Shown here piece by piece: positions 26,715 through 34,671 of a stretch of 64,000 bases of DNA. Source of the stretch: Streptomyces daqingensis (lineage in GTDB: Bacteria > Actinomycetota > Actinomycetes > Streptomycetales > Streptomycetaceae); assembly GCF_014645895.1 (NCBI RefSeq), contig NZ_BMMP01000012.1:186001-250000 (forward strand). The letters run 5' to 3'. Under the pieces are notes generated by a model that searched no databases, was not told the DNA's origin, and saw nothing but the letters and a program-made list of their open reading frames with translations. How positions within the stretch are numbered: position 1 is the stretch's first letter; every line of letters begins with the position of its first letter. Position numbers and translations under genes: made by a program.

Positions 26715-27485
26715 ATGCCTCTCAGCCAGCAGGACATCGACCGAGAAGTCGCCGAGCTGCGCGACGCGTACGAGAAGTCGCGTGCCGCCGGAGCACCCGC
26801 CGTGCGCCACCCCGCCCGGAACTACGCGCCCTACCGCAGCAGCGCGCTGCGCCACCCCCGGCAGCCGCTGGTGCCCGTGCACGGCGATCCCGAGACCGTC
26901 GAACTGCACACGCCGGTGTTCGGCACGACAGACGTCACCGACATCGACCACGACCTGACCCGGCAGCACCACGGCGAGCCGCTGGGCGAACGGATCACCG
27001 TCTCCGGGCGGCTCCTCGACAGCACCGGCCGGCCCGTGCGCGGTCAGCTGATCGAACTGTGGCAGGCCAACTCGGCAGGGCGCTACGCGCACCTCCGCGA
27101 CCAGCACCCCGCACCGCTCGACCCCAACTTCACCGGCGTCGGACGCACCCTGACCGGCGACGACGGCAGCTACAACTTCACGACGATCAAGCCCGGCGCG
27201 TATCCGTGGCGCAACCACGAGAACGCCTGGCGTCCCGCCCACATCCACTTCTCACTGTTCGGCAGCGCCTTCACACAGCGGCTGATCACACAGATGTACT
27301 TCCCCAACGACCCGCTGTTCGACTACGACCCGATCCTGCAGTCCGTGACCGACGAGTCCGCACGCCAGGCACTCGTCGCGACGTACGACCACAGCCTGTC
27401 CCAGCCGGAGTGGTCGCTGGGCTACCGCTGGGACATCGTCCTCGACGGACCGTCCGCCACCTGGTTCGAGGAGGGCCGCCGATGA
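26715..27485 (+). CDS. pcaH: Protocatechuate 3,4-dioxygenase beta subunit
   Basis: Catalytic Fe(III) subunit of the intradiol ring-cleaving dioxygenase, 256 aa, converting protocatechuate to 3-carboxy-cis,cis-muconate. The four iron ligands are visible with the exact spacing of the Pseudomonas enzyme: Tyr124 (GRYAH), Tyr163 (GAYPW), His176 and His178 (RPAHIHF). The N-terminal RNYAPYRSSALRHPRQPL is the usual beta-subunit arm. ATG at 26715 was chosen; earlier in-frame codons lie in the promoter. The stop overlaps pcaG by 4 nt (ATGA). Confidence 0.96.
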   Translation: MPLSQQDIDREVAELRDAYEKSRAAGAPAVRHPARNYAPYRSSALRHPRQPLVPVHGDPETVELHTPVFGTTDVTDIDHDLTRQHHGEPLGERITVSGRLLDSTGRPVRGQLIELWQANSAGRYAHLRDQHPAPLDPNFTGVGRTLTGDDGSYNFTTIKPGAYPWRNHENAWRPAHIHFSLFGSAFTQRLITQMYFPNDPLFDYDPILQSVTDESARQALVATYDHSLSQPEWSLGYRWDIVLDGPSATWFEEGRR

Positions 27486-28066
27486 CTTCCCCGCAGCCGA
27501 CCCCGTCGCACACGGTCGGGCCCTTCTACGGCTACGCCCTCCCCTTCCCCGGCGGCGGCGAGGTCGCGTCGGCGGACCGTACGGACGCCGTCGTCCTGCA
27601 CGGGCACGTGTACGACGGGGCGGGAGCCCCCGTCCCCGACGCCCTGGTCGAGATGTGGCAGGCGGATCCGGACGGCGACCTCACGGGCGCTCCCGGCTCC
27701 ATGCGCCGCGACCCCGTCGACGGCGGGTTCCTCGGGCGCAACGGCGTCGACTTCACGGGCTTCGCCCGCGTCGCGACCGACGCCGCCGGCCAGTGGAGCA
27801 TCCGCACGCTGCCGCCCGGCGCCCGCCCGGGTCACGCCCCGTACATCAGTGTGTGCGTCTTCGCGCGCGGGCTGCTGCACCACCTCTTCACGCGCGTGTA
27901 CTTTCCACAGGACGCCGAAGCACACGCCGCAGACCCGCTCCTCGCCTCGCTCGACCCCGACCGGCGCGAGACCCTGGTGGCGACGGCCGACCGGGTCACC
28001 GGCTCGTACCGCTTCGACATCCGGCTGCAGGGTGAGAAGGAGACGGTCTTCCTTGACTTCCAGTGA
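27482..28066 (+). CDS. pcaG: Protocatechuate 3,4-dioxygenase alpha subunit
   Basis: Non-metal-binding partner of PcaH in the (alpha-beta) heterodimer, 194 aa. Family signatures are TPSHTVGPFYGYALPF at the start, VPDALVEMWQADPDG, and PYISVCVFARGLLHHLFTRVYFP near the end. The iron ligands of the beta subunit are missing, as expected. Translationally coupled to pcaH. Confidence 0.95.
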   Translation: MTSPQPTPSHTVGPFYGYALPFPGGGEVASADRTDAVVLHGHVYDGAGAPVPDALVEMWQADPDGDLTGAPGSMRRDPVDGGFLGRNGVDFTGFARVATDAAGQWSIRTLPPGARPGHAPYISVCVFARGLLHHLFTRVYFPQDAEAHAADPLLASLDPDRRETLVATADRVTGSYRFDIRLQGEKETVFLDFQ

Positions 28067-29750
28067 CGCGGACGCAGACGCGGACGCAGACCCCGGCTCC
28101 CGGCCCGCCGCCGGGCCGCTCCCGGACGACGTCGGTCTGCTCGCTCCGGTACGGACCGGCCCGGGCGCCGAGTCCGCCTCCGGCGACGCCGCGGTGCTCC
28201 AGGCGATGCTGGACGCCGAGGCAGCGCTGACCAGGGCGCAGGCGGCTGTGGGGCTGGCTCCCGCCTCGGCGGCGTCGGCGGTCTCCGCAGCGGCGCGGGC
28301 CGAGCGCTTCGACGTCCGCGGCCTGGCACTGCGGGCACGCTCCGGCGGCAACCCGGTGATCCCGCTCGCGGCGGACCTCGCCGACGCCGCCGGGCCGGAC
28401 GCCGGCGCCTACGTCCACCGCGGCGCGACCAGCCAGGACATCCTCGACACGGCTCTCATGCTGGTCGCGGCCCGCACGTTGGACGAGGCGCTGCCCGACC
28501 TGGAGCGCACGGCACGCGAGCTGGCCATGATCGCGGCGGAGCACCGCGACACCCCCCTGCCAGGACGGACGCTCACGCAGCACGCCGTCCCCACCACCTT
28601 CGGGCTGAAGGTCGCGGGCTGGCGCAGCCTCGTACTCGACGCGCACGACCGGCTCGCCGCCGCCCGTGCGGACCTGCCGGTACAACTCGGCGGAGCCGCA
28701 GGCACGTTGGCGGCCTTCGCCGCGCACGCCGAGGCGGACGCAGGCGTGGCGCGCGACGCGGCGGCGGAACCGGACGGCTCGCGCGAGGCGGACGGCCGGA
28801 GCGCGGCGGACGCCCCGGGCCCGGCGGCGTCCGGAGGGCAGGCGTCCGGCGGACACGTGGAGGACGCCTCCGGCGAACACGACGGCGGGGACGTCGGCTT
28901 GCGGCTCCTCGCCGCGTTCGCGCGTGAACTCGGCCTGGCGGAGCCCCGCCTGCCGTGGCACAGCCTGCGCACGCCCGTCGCCGACCTCGGGTCCGCCTGC
29001 GGCTTCGCCTGCGCGGCCCTGGGCAAGTTCGCCGCCGACGTGCTGGTGCTCTCACGCAGCGAGGTCGGGGAAGTCGGCGAGGGCGGCGGGGGGACGTCCT
29101 CCGCCATGCCCCACAAGGCCAATCCCGTACGGGCCACCCTCATCGCCGCCGCCGCACGCCAGGCCCCCGGTCTCGCCTCCACGGTGCTCGGCTGCCTCAC
29201 CGCCGAGGACGAGCGCCCCGCGGGCGCGTGGCACGCCGAGTGGCAGCCGGTGCGCGAACTGCTGCGGCTCACGGGCGGCGCGGCGCACGCGGCCGCCGAA
29301 CTGGCGGAAGGGCTGCAGGTCTTCCCCTACCGCATGCACGAACACCTCGCGCTCACCGAGGGGTTGATCGTCAGCGAGCGCTTCACAGTCGCCCTGGGCC
29401 CGCTGCTGGGCCGCGCACGCGCACGGAAGCTGCTCGACGCCGCCTCGCGGAAGGCCGTCGACGAGGGAATCACCCTCGACGAGGCGCTGGAGGAGGAGGA
29501 GCCGGGACTGCCGGAGCTGCTCTCCAGGGAACGGCTGCGCGACCTCACCGACCCCACCCACTACACCGGCTCGGCGGGCGCGCTCACCGACCGCGCTCTC
29601 CGCCGGGGCCCGGCGGGCGTCCCGCCGGACGGAGCGACGGGGGACAATCGGCGGATGGAAGAGACCCGGCAGCACGGCGAGCCGGACAGACCGCACGACA
29701 CCCGCCGCCCCGGCGGTTCCGCCGGCGCGGCGGACACCGGAGAGCGGTGA
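28053..29750 (+). CDS. pcaB: 3-carboxy-cis,cis-muconate cycloisomerase
   Basis: Fumarase/aspartase-superfamily enzyme, 565 aa, cyclising carboxymuconate to gamma-carboxymuconolactone. Signature GGGGTSSAMPHKANPVRA is intact, as are RGATSQDILDTALML and LPGRTLTQHAVPTTFG. It is longer than the usual ~450 aa because of an Asp/Ala-rich head, a low-complexity Gly/Ala/Asp insert (about 28740-28890) and a polar tail. Start: TTG at 28053, overlapping pcaG by 14 nt with AAGGAG about 10 nt upstream; conserved residues begin too early (VGLLAPVR) for any later ATG or GTG. A rare TTG start makes this the least certain start in the operon. Confidence 0.9.
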   Translation: MTSSDADADADADPGSRPAAGPLPDDVGLLAPVRTGPGAESASGDAAVLQAMLDAEAALTRAQAAVGLAPASAASAVSAAARAERFDVRGLALRARSGGNPVIPLAADLADAAGPDAGAYVHRGATSQDILDTALMLVAARTLDEALPDLERTARELAMIAAEHRDTPLPGRTLTQHAVPTTFGLKVAGWRSLVLDAHDRLAAARADLPVQLGGAAGTLAAFAAHAEADAGVARDAAAEPDGSREADGRSAADAPGPAASGGQASGGHVEDASGEHDGGDVGLRLLAAFARELGLAEPRLPWHSLRTPVADLGSACGFACAALGKFAADVLVLSRSEVGEVGEGGGGTSSAMPHKANPVRATLIAAAARQAPGLASTVLGCLTAEDERPAGAWHAEWQPVRELLRLTGGAAHAAAELAEGLQVFPYRMHEHLALTEGLIVSERFTVALGPLLGRARARKLLDAASRKAVDEGITLDEALEEEEPGLPELLSRERLRDLTDPTHYTGSAGALTDRALRRGPAGVPPDGATGDNRRMEETRQHGEPDRPHDTRRPGGSAGAADTGER

Positions 29751-30622
29751 GAGCCATCCACAGCATCCCCGGAGACATCCCCGTGCCCGCTCCCGTCCAG
29801 TTCGAGTCCCGTCCGCTCCCGTATCACCGCGTGGACGGGCCCGCCGACGGCCTGCCGATGATCCTCGGCCCCTCGCTGGGCACCTCGCTCGCCGTGTGGG
29901 AGCCGCAGCTCCCCTCCCTCATCCGCACCCACCGCGTGCTGCGCTGGGACCTGCCGGGACACGGCGCCTCGCCCGCGGAACCCATGGCCGGCTCCTCCAG
30001 CGAGCTGATCCCGACCGACGGCAGCGCGACAGTCGCCGACATCGCCGAACTGGTGCTGCGCGCCGCCGACGCGCAGGGGTGGGACGAGTTCGCGTACGCG
30101 GGCGTCTCACTGGGCGGAGCCGTCGGGCTCCACCTGGCGTTGCACCATCCGAAACGGCTCACCGCGCTGACGATGGTCTGCTCCGCGGCGCGCTTCGGCG
30201 ACCCGGAGGCCTGGCGGGAGCGTGCGGCGGCCGTACGGGAGAACGGCACGGAGGCCATGACCGCCTCACGTCCCGGCGTGTGGTTCGCCCCCGGCTTCGA
30301 GAGCACCCCGCGGGGCGCGGCGCTCGTCGAGGATCTGCGATGGTGCGAGTCCGCCGGCTACGCGGCCTGCTGCGACGCCCTCGCCGTCTTCGACCTGCGG
30401 CACCGGCTCGCCGAGGTCACGGTTCCCACGCTGGCCGTCGCCGGGCGCCAGGACCCGGCCACACCGCCCGCGTACGCCCGGGAGATCGCGGACTGCGTCC
30501 CCGGTGCCGCCCTGGTGGAGGTCGCGGGCGCGGCCCATCTCGCCACAGCCGAGCGCCCCGACGCGGTCACGGCCGCGCTCCTCGTCCACCACGACTGCCT
30601 GCCGGGCGCGACGCAGTGGTGA
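29747..30622 (+). CDS. pcaD: 3-oxoadipate enol-lactonase, stand-alone alpha/beta hydrolase
   Basis: Alpha/beta-hydrolase, 291 aa, hydrolysing 3-oxoadipate enol-lactone. Catalytic triad candidates are Ser121 (GVSLGG), Asp236 (GRQDP) and His264 (GAAHLA). In Streptomyces the enzyme is normally the N-terminal half of PcaL, fused to 4-carboxymuconolactone decarboxylase; here the protein ends after the hydrolase domain and no decarboxylase sequence follows. GTG at 29747 overlaps the pcaB stop (GTGA). Last gene of the pca operon. Confidence 0.88.
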   Translation: MRAIHSIPGDIPVPAPVQFESRPLPYHRVDGPADGLPMILGPSLGTSLAVWEPQLPSLIRTHRVLRWDLPGHGASPAEPMAGSSSELIPTDGSATVADIAELVLRAADAQGWDEFAYAGVSLGGAVGLHLALHHPKRLTALTMVCSAARFGDPEAWRERAAAVRENGTEAMTASRPGVWFAPGFESTPRGAALVEDLRWCESAGYAACCDALAVFDLRHRLAEVTVPTLAVAGRQDPATPPAYAREIADCVPGAALVEVAGAAHLATAERPDAVTAALLVHHDCLPGATQW

Positions 30623-30649
30623 CCGGCTGATCCCACCGAGCGGGACGGC

Positions 30650-30725
30650 GTGCACCCTGGCGACGGCTGACCGGACGGATGCCCGGCCGCCGAGGTGCAC
30701 CGTGCGCGACGGCTGACCGGATGGA
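30650..30725. repeat. Imperfect 30-bp direct repeat after pcaD
   Basis: GTGCAC-CCTGGCGACGGCTGACCGGACGGA (30650-30679) recurs with three differences at 30695-30725, a 45-bp period, and a weaker CTGACCGGACGGGCGG copy is at about 30761. No gene is supported in the 248-nt gap between pcaD and the SDR gene, and no clear terminator was seen. Confidence 0.5.
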
Positions 30726-30870
30726 CCGCCGACCGCACAGACCGCTGACGCGACGGGCCACTGACCGGACGGGCGGCGGAACAGCGGAACGCCGCGCGCC
30801 GGGCCACCCGGGCTGCGGGGTGCTCCACGCTCCCTCGCGCTCAGGGGCTGCCCGCCATACGCTGATTCGC

Positions 30871-31788
30871 ATGAGCTGGACTGCGCGCAGCATCCCCGAC
30901 CAGAGCGGCCGCACCGCCGTGGTGACCGGCGCCAACAGCGGCATCGGCTACGTCACTGCGCGCGAACTGGCCCGGCGCGGGGCTCGCGTGGTGCTCGCGT
31001 GCCGCAGCGAGCAGCGGGGCGCCGCCGCGCTCGACAGGCTGCTCTCGCAGGTCCCCGAGGCACAGGCCGAGCTGCGGCTCCTGGATCTCGCGGACCTCGC
31101 GTCCGTGCAGGGCTTCGCCGACGCGCTGCCGTACGAGCGGATCGACCTGCTGATCAACAACGCGGGCGTGATGGCGGTGCCCTTCGCGCGCACAGCGGAC
31201 GGCGTCGAGACGCAGTTCGGGGTGAACCACCTCGGCCACTTCGCCCTGACGGGACTGCTGTTGGAGCGGCTGCTGGCCGCCCCCGGCGCCCGCGTCGTGA
31301 CCGTGTCGAGCATGGTGCACGTGCTGTCCAACATCGACATCAACGACCTCAGCAGTGAACGCCGCTACCGCCCCCTGATCGCCTACGCCGCGTCGAAGAC
31401 GGCCAACCTGCTCTTCGTCCGCGAACTCGCGCACCGGGCGGCCCACAAGGGAGTCGATCTGACGGCCGCCGCGGCCCACCCCGGCTATGCCGCGACCGAG
31501 CTCCAGGTCAGGGGTCCGCAGCTGGCCGGGAGCGTGCTGCGCGAACGTCTCATGCGGCTCAGCAACAGCGCCTTCGCCGCCTCCCCCGACCAGGGCGCGG
31601 CGCCCTCGCTGTACGCCGCCACCGCGCCGTACGTGCACGGCGACTCCTTCTTCGGGCCCCGCATCCTCGGCGTACGCGGCGGCCCCGGGACGTCGTGGCG
31701 GGCCCCCTGGGCGCGCAACGACATCGCCGCGGGCCAGCTGTGGGCGGCTTCCGAGCGTCTGACGGGGGTCACCTACCGCGGTCTGTGA
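30871..31788 (+). CDS. Short-chain dehydrogenase/reductase
   Basis: Classical-type SDR with an extended C-terminus, 305 aa, similar to retinol dehydrogenase/WWOX-like proteins. Cofactor motif TGANSGIG (19-26), NNAGVMAVPF, and active site YAASKTAN (YxxxK) with a preceding Ser in VVTVSSMVH. Arg at the end of beta2 (LACRSEQR) favours NADP(H). Substrate unknown. ATG at 30871 has conserved WTARSIPDQSGRTAVVTG directly after it. Possible read-through from pca, but the 248-nt gap suggests its own promoter. Confidence 0.9.
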   Translation: MSWTARSIPDQSGRTAVVTGANSGIGYVTARELARRGARVVLACRSEQRGAAALDRLLSQVPEAQAELRLLDLADLASVQGFADALPYERIDLLINNAGVMAVPFARTADGVETQFGVNHLGHFALTGLLLERLLAAPGARVVTVSSMVHVLSNIDINDLSSERRYRPLIAYAASKTANLLFVRELAHRAAHKGVDLTAAAAHPGYAATELQVRGPQLAGSVLRERLMRLSNSAFAASPDQGAAPSLYAATAPYVHGDSFFGPRILGVRGGPGTSWRAPWARNDIAAGQLWAASERLTGVTYRGL

Positions 31789-32052
31789 CTCCCGGGACGA
31801 TGCGCGGCGGGACGCACGGCAAGAGGCGGGCGAGAGGGACCGCCCTTGGTCCGCGGCCGCGCTGTCGGCCATAGTGGCCTGCGTCCCGGACGGAGGCCGC
31901 GCGCGGTGTGGCGGTGTGGCATCGACGGCTCACCCCGGCACCGCCCCGGCGAGCACAGTACGTACGCGCCCATGCCGCACCGCGCGGCCGGCAGCACCCG
32001 GGGCGGCGCCCGTGGCCAGGCGCGGGAACGGCGCAGGGAGAGGAGGCGAGCG

Positions 32053-32913
32053 GTGATCCGCGTACTCGTCGTCGACGACGACTTCATGGTCGCCCGGCTG
32101 CACAGCGCGCTCGTCGAGCAGGTTCCCGGGTTCGAGGTCGCGGGAGCGGTGCACAGCGGAACCGACGCTCTCGCCGCCGTACGGGAACTCCGCCCCGACC
32201 TGGTGCTGCTGGACATGTACCTGCCCGACCTGCCCGGCCTCCAGGTCCTGCGCGAACTGCGCGGCGGCGCCGACCCCGAGGAGGGGCCCGACGTCCTGGT
32301 CGTCACCGCCGCCCGGGACGCCGAGACGGTGCGCGGGGCGAAGCGCGGCGGAGCCGTGCAGTACATCATCAAGCCCTTCGAGGGGCAGCTCCTGAAGGAG
32401 CGCCTGCGCAGGTACGCCGAGCACCGTGCCGCGCTGGCGACCCTGCACGCGCCGCAACAGGACGACGTGGACAGGCTGTTCGACGAGGGAGCAGGCAGCG
32501 GCCCGGCGGCCCGCACGGCGCCGGGCGGCGCGGACACGGCCAGCGCGGCCGCCGCGGCTCCCGGTTCGTCCGGCCGCGGGGCCCCGGAAGGCGGGGCGGC
32601 CCCCGCCAGGCTCCCCAAGGGCCTGACCGAGCAGACGGCGCGACTGGTGCGGACGGCCCTGGAGACCGGTGTCCGCGGCACGGGAGTCTCCGCCTCCGAG
32701 TGCGCCGCGGGCACCGGTCTCTCCCGGGTCAGCGCCCGGCGCTACCTCGAGCACTTCGTGACGGCCGGAACGGCGCGCGTCACCCTCCGGTACGGCACGA
32801 CGGGACGGCCCGAACGCCGCTACCACCCCCTGGGAGCGGCGGAACGGGGTTCCGTTTCCGGCTCCGGGCGGACGGCGGGGGACGGCGTGATTCCCACCAC
32901 AGACAATTCGTGA
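32053..32913 (+). CDS. CitB/DpiA-type response regulator without adjacent kinase
   Basis: Two-component response regulator, 286 aa. Receiver domain residues 1-125: acidic pocket Asp8-Asp9-Asp10, phospho-acceptor Asp54, Thr85 and Lys107. A Gly/Ala-rich linker (about 150-190) leads to a winged-helix-like DNA-binding domain (GVSASECAAGTGLSRVSARR). This architecture belongs to the CitB/DcuR group that controls carboxylate uptake and use, usually paired with a CitA-type sensor kinase. No kinase gene is next to it. GTG at 32053 has a strong GGAGAGGAGGCGAG ribosome-binding region. Confidence 0.88.
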   Translation: MIRVLVVDDDFMVARLHSALVEQVPGFEVAGAVHSGTDALAAVRELRPDLVLLDMYLPDLPGLQVLRELRGGADPEEGPDVLVVTAARDAETVRGAKRGGAVQYIIKPFEGQLLKERLRRYAEHRAALATLHAPQQDDVDRLFDEGAGSGPAARTAPGGADTASAAAAAPGSSGRGAPEGGAAPARLPKGLTEQTARLVRTALETGVRGTGVSASECAAGTGLSRVSARRYLEHFVTAGTARVTLRYGTTGRPERRYHPLGAAERGSVSGSGRTAGDGVIPTTDNS

Positions 32914-33061
32914 GCAGCGTCACACGAATATCCCGGACGTAGGCGGGCTCTACTCAATTCCCCTGTTCAGCAAGGTGACTTGACTGCTCATGCGCCGGTA
33001 GGCGCCCTATTCAGTGATCTTTTCCTTCTGAGACGTCTGTCTGTTTTCTTGTGGTCGCGAA
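32914..33061 (+). promoter_or_regulatory. Promoter-containing spacer before the riboswitch
   Basis: AT-richer than its surroundings and without a gene. TTGACT at 32980-32985 is a possible -35; the best downstream -10-like sequence (TATTCA at 33008) is at non-standard spacing, so the promoter is not pinned down. A small hairpin, GCGCC-GGTA-GGCGC, lies at about 32992-33005. Confidence 0.35.
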
Positions 33062-33320
33062 TTCCTTCTGCTTAACGTGCGGTCGCCACCGCGACTCCGG
33101 AACGGTGGCCCCGCCGCCGGGACGCCGAGTCCTGCCGCCCGGCACGGGCAATCACGCAATCCCGGCGGCAGGAGTGGGGGAACCAGGTAAGTGCCGTACG
33201 TGGCTGGTCGCACGTACGGCTAGGGGTGAAGCCGTACGCGAACGCCCCCTCGTGTTCGCGTGGGCCGGGCAACTCCAGCCCGAATCCGACAGCTCACCTC
33301 GCAGGCGTAGGAGAGGAACT
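33062..33320 (+). promoter_or_regulatory. ydaO-type cyclic di-AMP riboswitch
   Basis: The conserved blocks of the ydaO-yuaA (c-di-AMP) riboswitch class appear in order: CTGCTTAAC near the 5' end (33068-33076), GGGGGAACCAGG about 33176, TAGGGGTGAAGCC about 33221, and CCCGAATCCGACAGCT then CACCTCGCAGGCGTAGGA at the 3' end. The closing stem pairs TTCCTTCT (33062-33069) with AGAGGAA (33312-33318). That 3' strand is also the ribosome-binding sequence of the rpf-type gene starting at 33326. The class is known to precede cell-wall hydrolase genes in Streptomyces, where the ligand lowers expression. Confidence 0.9.
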
Positions 33321-33325
33321 GCCCT

Positions 33326-34513
33326 ATGTCCGGACGCGGTCGTCACCGTCGTCAGTCCAATCGCCGCATCACTCGGAGAATGTCGCGTGCCTCGCTCGCC
33401 ATCACCGCGGGCGGCGCCGCGGGTATCGCCCTTCCACTCGTCGGCACGGGCAGCGCCCACGCCGCCTCGGTGAGCACCTGGGACAAGGTCGCCGAGTGCG
33501 AGTCGTCGGGCAACTGGTCCATCAACAACGGCAACGGTTTCCACGGTGGCCTGCAGTTCACCCAGAGCACCTGGTCGAGCTTCGGCGGCACCAAGTACGC
33601 GCCGCGCGCCGACCAGGCGACCAAGGACCAGCAGATCGCCATCGCCGAGAAGGTGCTCGAGGGGCAGGGCCCCAAGGCCTGGCCGCTGTGCGGTCCGAAG
33701 GCGGGCCTGACCCAGAACAGCGGGGCCCCGGACATCTCGCCCGACGGCGGGTCCGGTGCGCAGTCCTCGCAGAAGGAACAGCAGAAGCCGAAGCCGAAGC
33801 CCGAGAAGGACAAGGCCGAGGACGCGCCGGAGTCCGAGCCGCAGGGCTCGCGCTTCCACACCGTCTCCCGCGGTGACACGCTCTACCGGATCGCCACCGA
33901 CGAGAACGTCGACGGCGGCTGGAAGAAGCTCTACGACGCCAACCGCGAGACCGTCGGCTCCGACCCGGACCTGATCCTGCCCGGCCAGAAGCTCACCCTG
34001 AAGGGCGGCGGCAAGGCGAAGCCCTCCGCCGACAAGCCCGCCCAGGACTCCGGCGCCACGGCGAAGAAGTCCAGCGCCGCCGAGTCCTCCGCGGACTCGG
34101 ACTCCTCAGGCGGCTTCGCCGCTCCCGTCAGCGGCGGCACGAGCACCCCGTACGGGGCGTCCGGCGGCAGCTGGTCCAGCGGCAAGCACACGGGTGTCGA
34201 CTTCTCGGCCTCCACGGGGGCCGGCGTGAAGGCGGTCTCGCCCGGCATCGTCGTGCAGGCCGGCTGGGGCGGCTCGTACGGCAACCAGATCGTCATCAGG
34301 CACGACGACGGCAAGTACAGCCAGTACGGGCACCTTTCCTCGGTGTCCGTCCGTGCCGGCGAGGAGGTCTCCGCGGGCGAGCAGATCGGCGCCGTCGGCG
34401 CGACCGGCAACGCCACGGGCCCGCACCTGCACTTCGAGGTCCGCAACGGCCCCGCGTACGGCTCGGACGTCGACCCCGTCGGCTACCTGCGCCAGCACGG
34501 CGTCGGTCTCTGA
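33326..34513 (+). CDS. Secreted Rpf-LysM-M23 peptidoglycan hydrolase
   Basis: Exported cell-wall enzyme, 395 aa. Signal peptide about 1-46, cleaved after AHA. Resuscitation-promoting-factor transglycosylase domain 49-122, with catalytic Glu59 and paired Cys58/Cys122. Lys/Pro/Glu-rich linker, then LysM (about 177-226, HTVSRGDTLYRIA ... LILPGQKLTL), a Ser/Ala linker, and a C-terminal M23 endopeptidase domain with zinc ligands His288, Asp292 and His369 and catalytic His367 (HLHFE). It can cut both glycan and peptide parts of peptidoglycan; Rpf proteins act in spore germination and growth. Expression is under the c-di-AMP riboswitch directly upstream. Confidence 0.95.
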   Translation: MSGRGRHRRQSNRRITRRMSRASLAITAGGAAGIALPLVGTGSAHAASVSTWDKVAECESSGNWSINNGNGFHGGLQFTQSTWSSFGGTKYAPRADQATKDQQIAIAEKVLEGQGPKAWPLCGPKAGLTQNSGAPDISPDGGSGAQSSQKEQQKPKPKPEKDKAEDAPESEPQGSRFHTVSRGDTLYRIATDENVDGGWKKLYDANRETVGSDPDLILPGQKLTLKGGGKAKPSADKPAQDSGATAKKSSAAESSADSDSSGGFAAPVSGGTSTPYGASGGSWSSGKHTGVDFSASTGAGVKAVSPGIVVQAGWGGSYGNQIVIRHDDGKYSQYGHLSSVSVRAGEEVSAGEQIGAVGATGNATGPHLHFEVRNGPAYGSDVDPVGYLRQHGVGL

Positions 34514-34558
34514 CGCCACCGGACGCACCCCGGAGCGCGCCTTCGACGGCACCGCACA

Positions 34559-34608
34559 CCGCAGGGGCGGCACCCGCACGTGTCACGCGTGCGGTGCCGC
34601 CCCTGCGG
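34559..34608. terminator. Very strong hairpin between convergent rpf-type gene and mdlC
   Basis: About 21 bp pair between 34559-34580 and 34588-34608 with one bulged C; loop TGTCACG. Core stem GGGGCGGCACC is the same as in the terminator at 41776. Confidence 0.85.
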
Positions 34609-34671
34609 CCTGTCCGCGCCCCTCCCCCGGGCATCAGCCCGGCGGCTCCCGCCCGCCCCGCGGCCCCGGCG

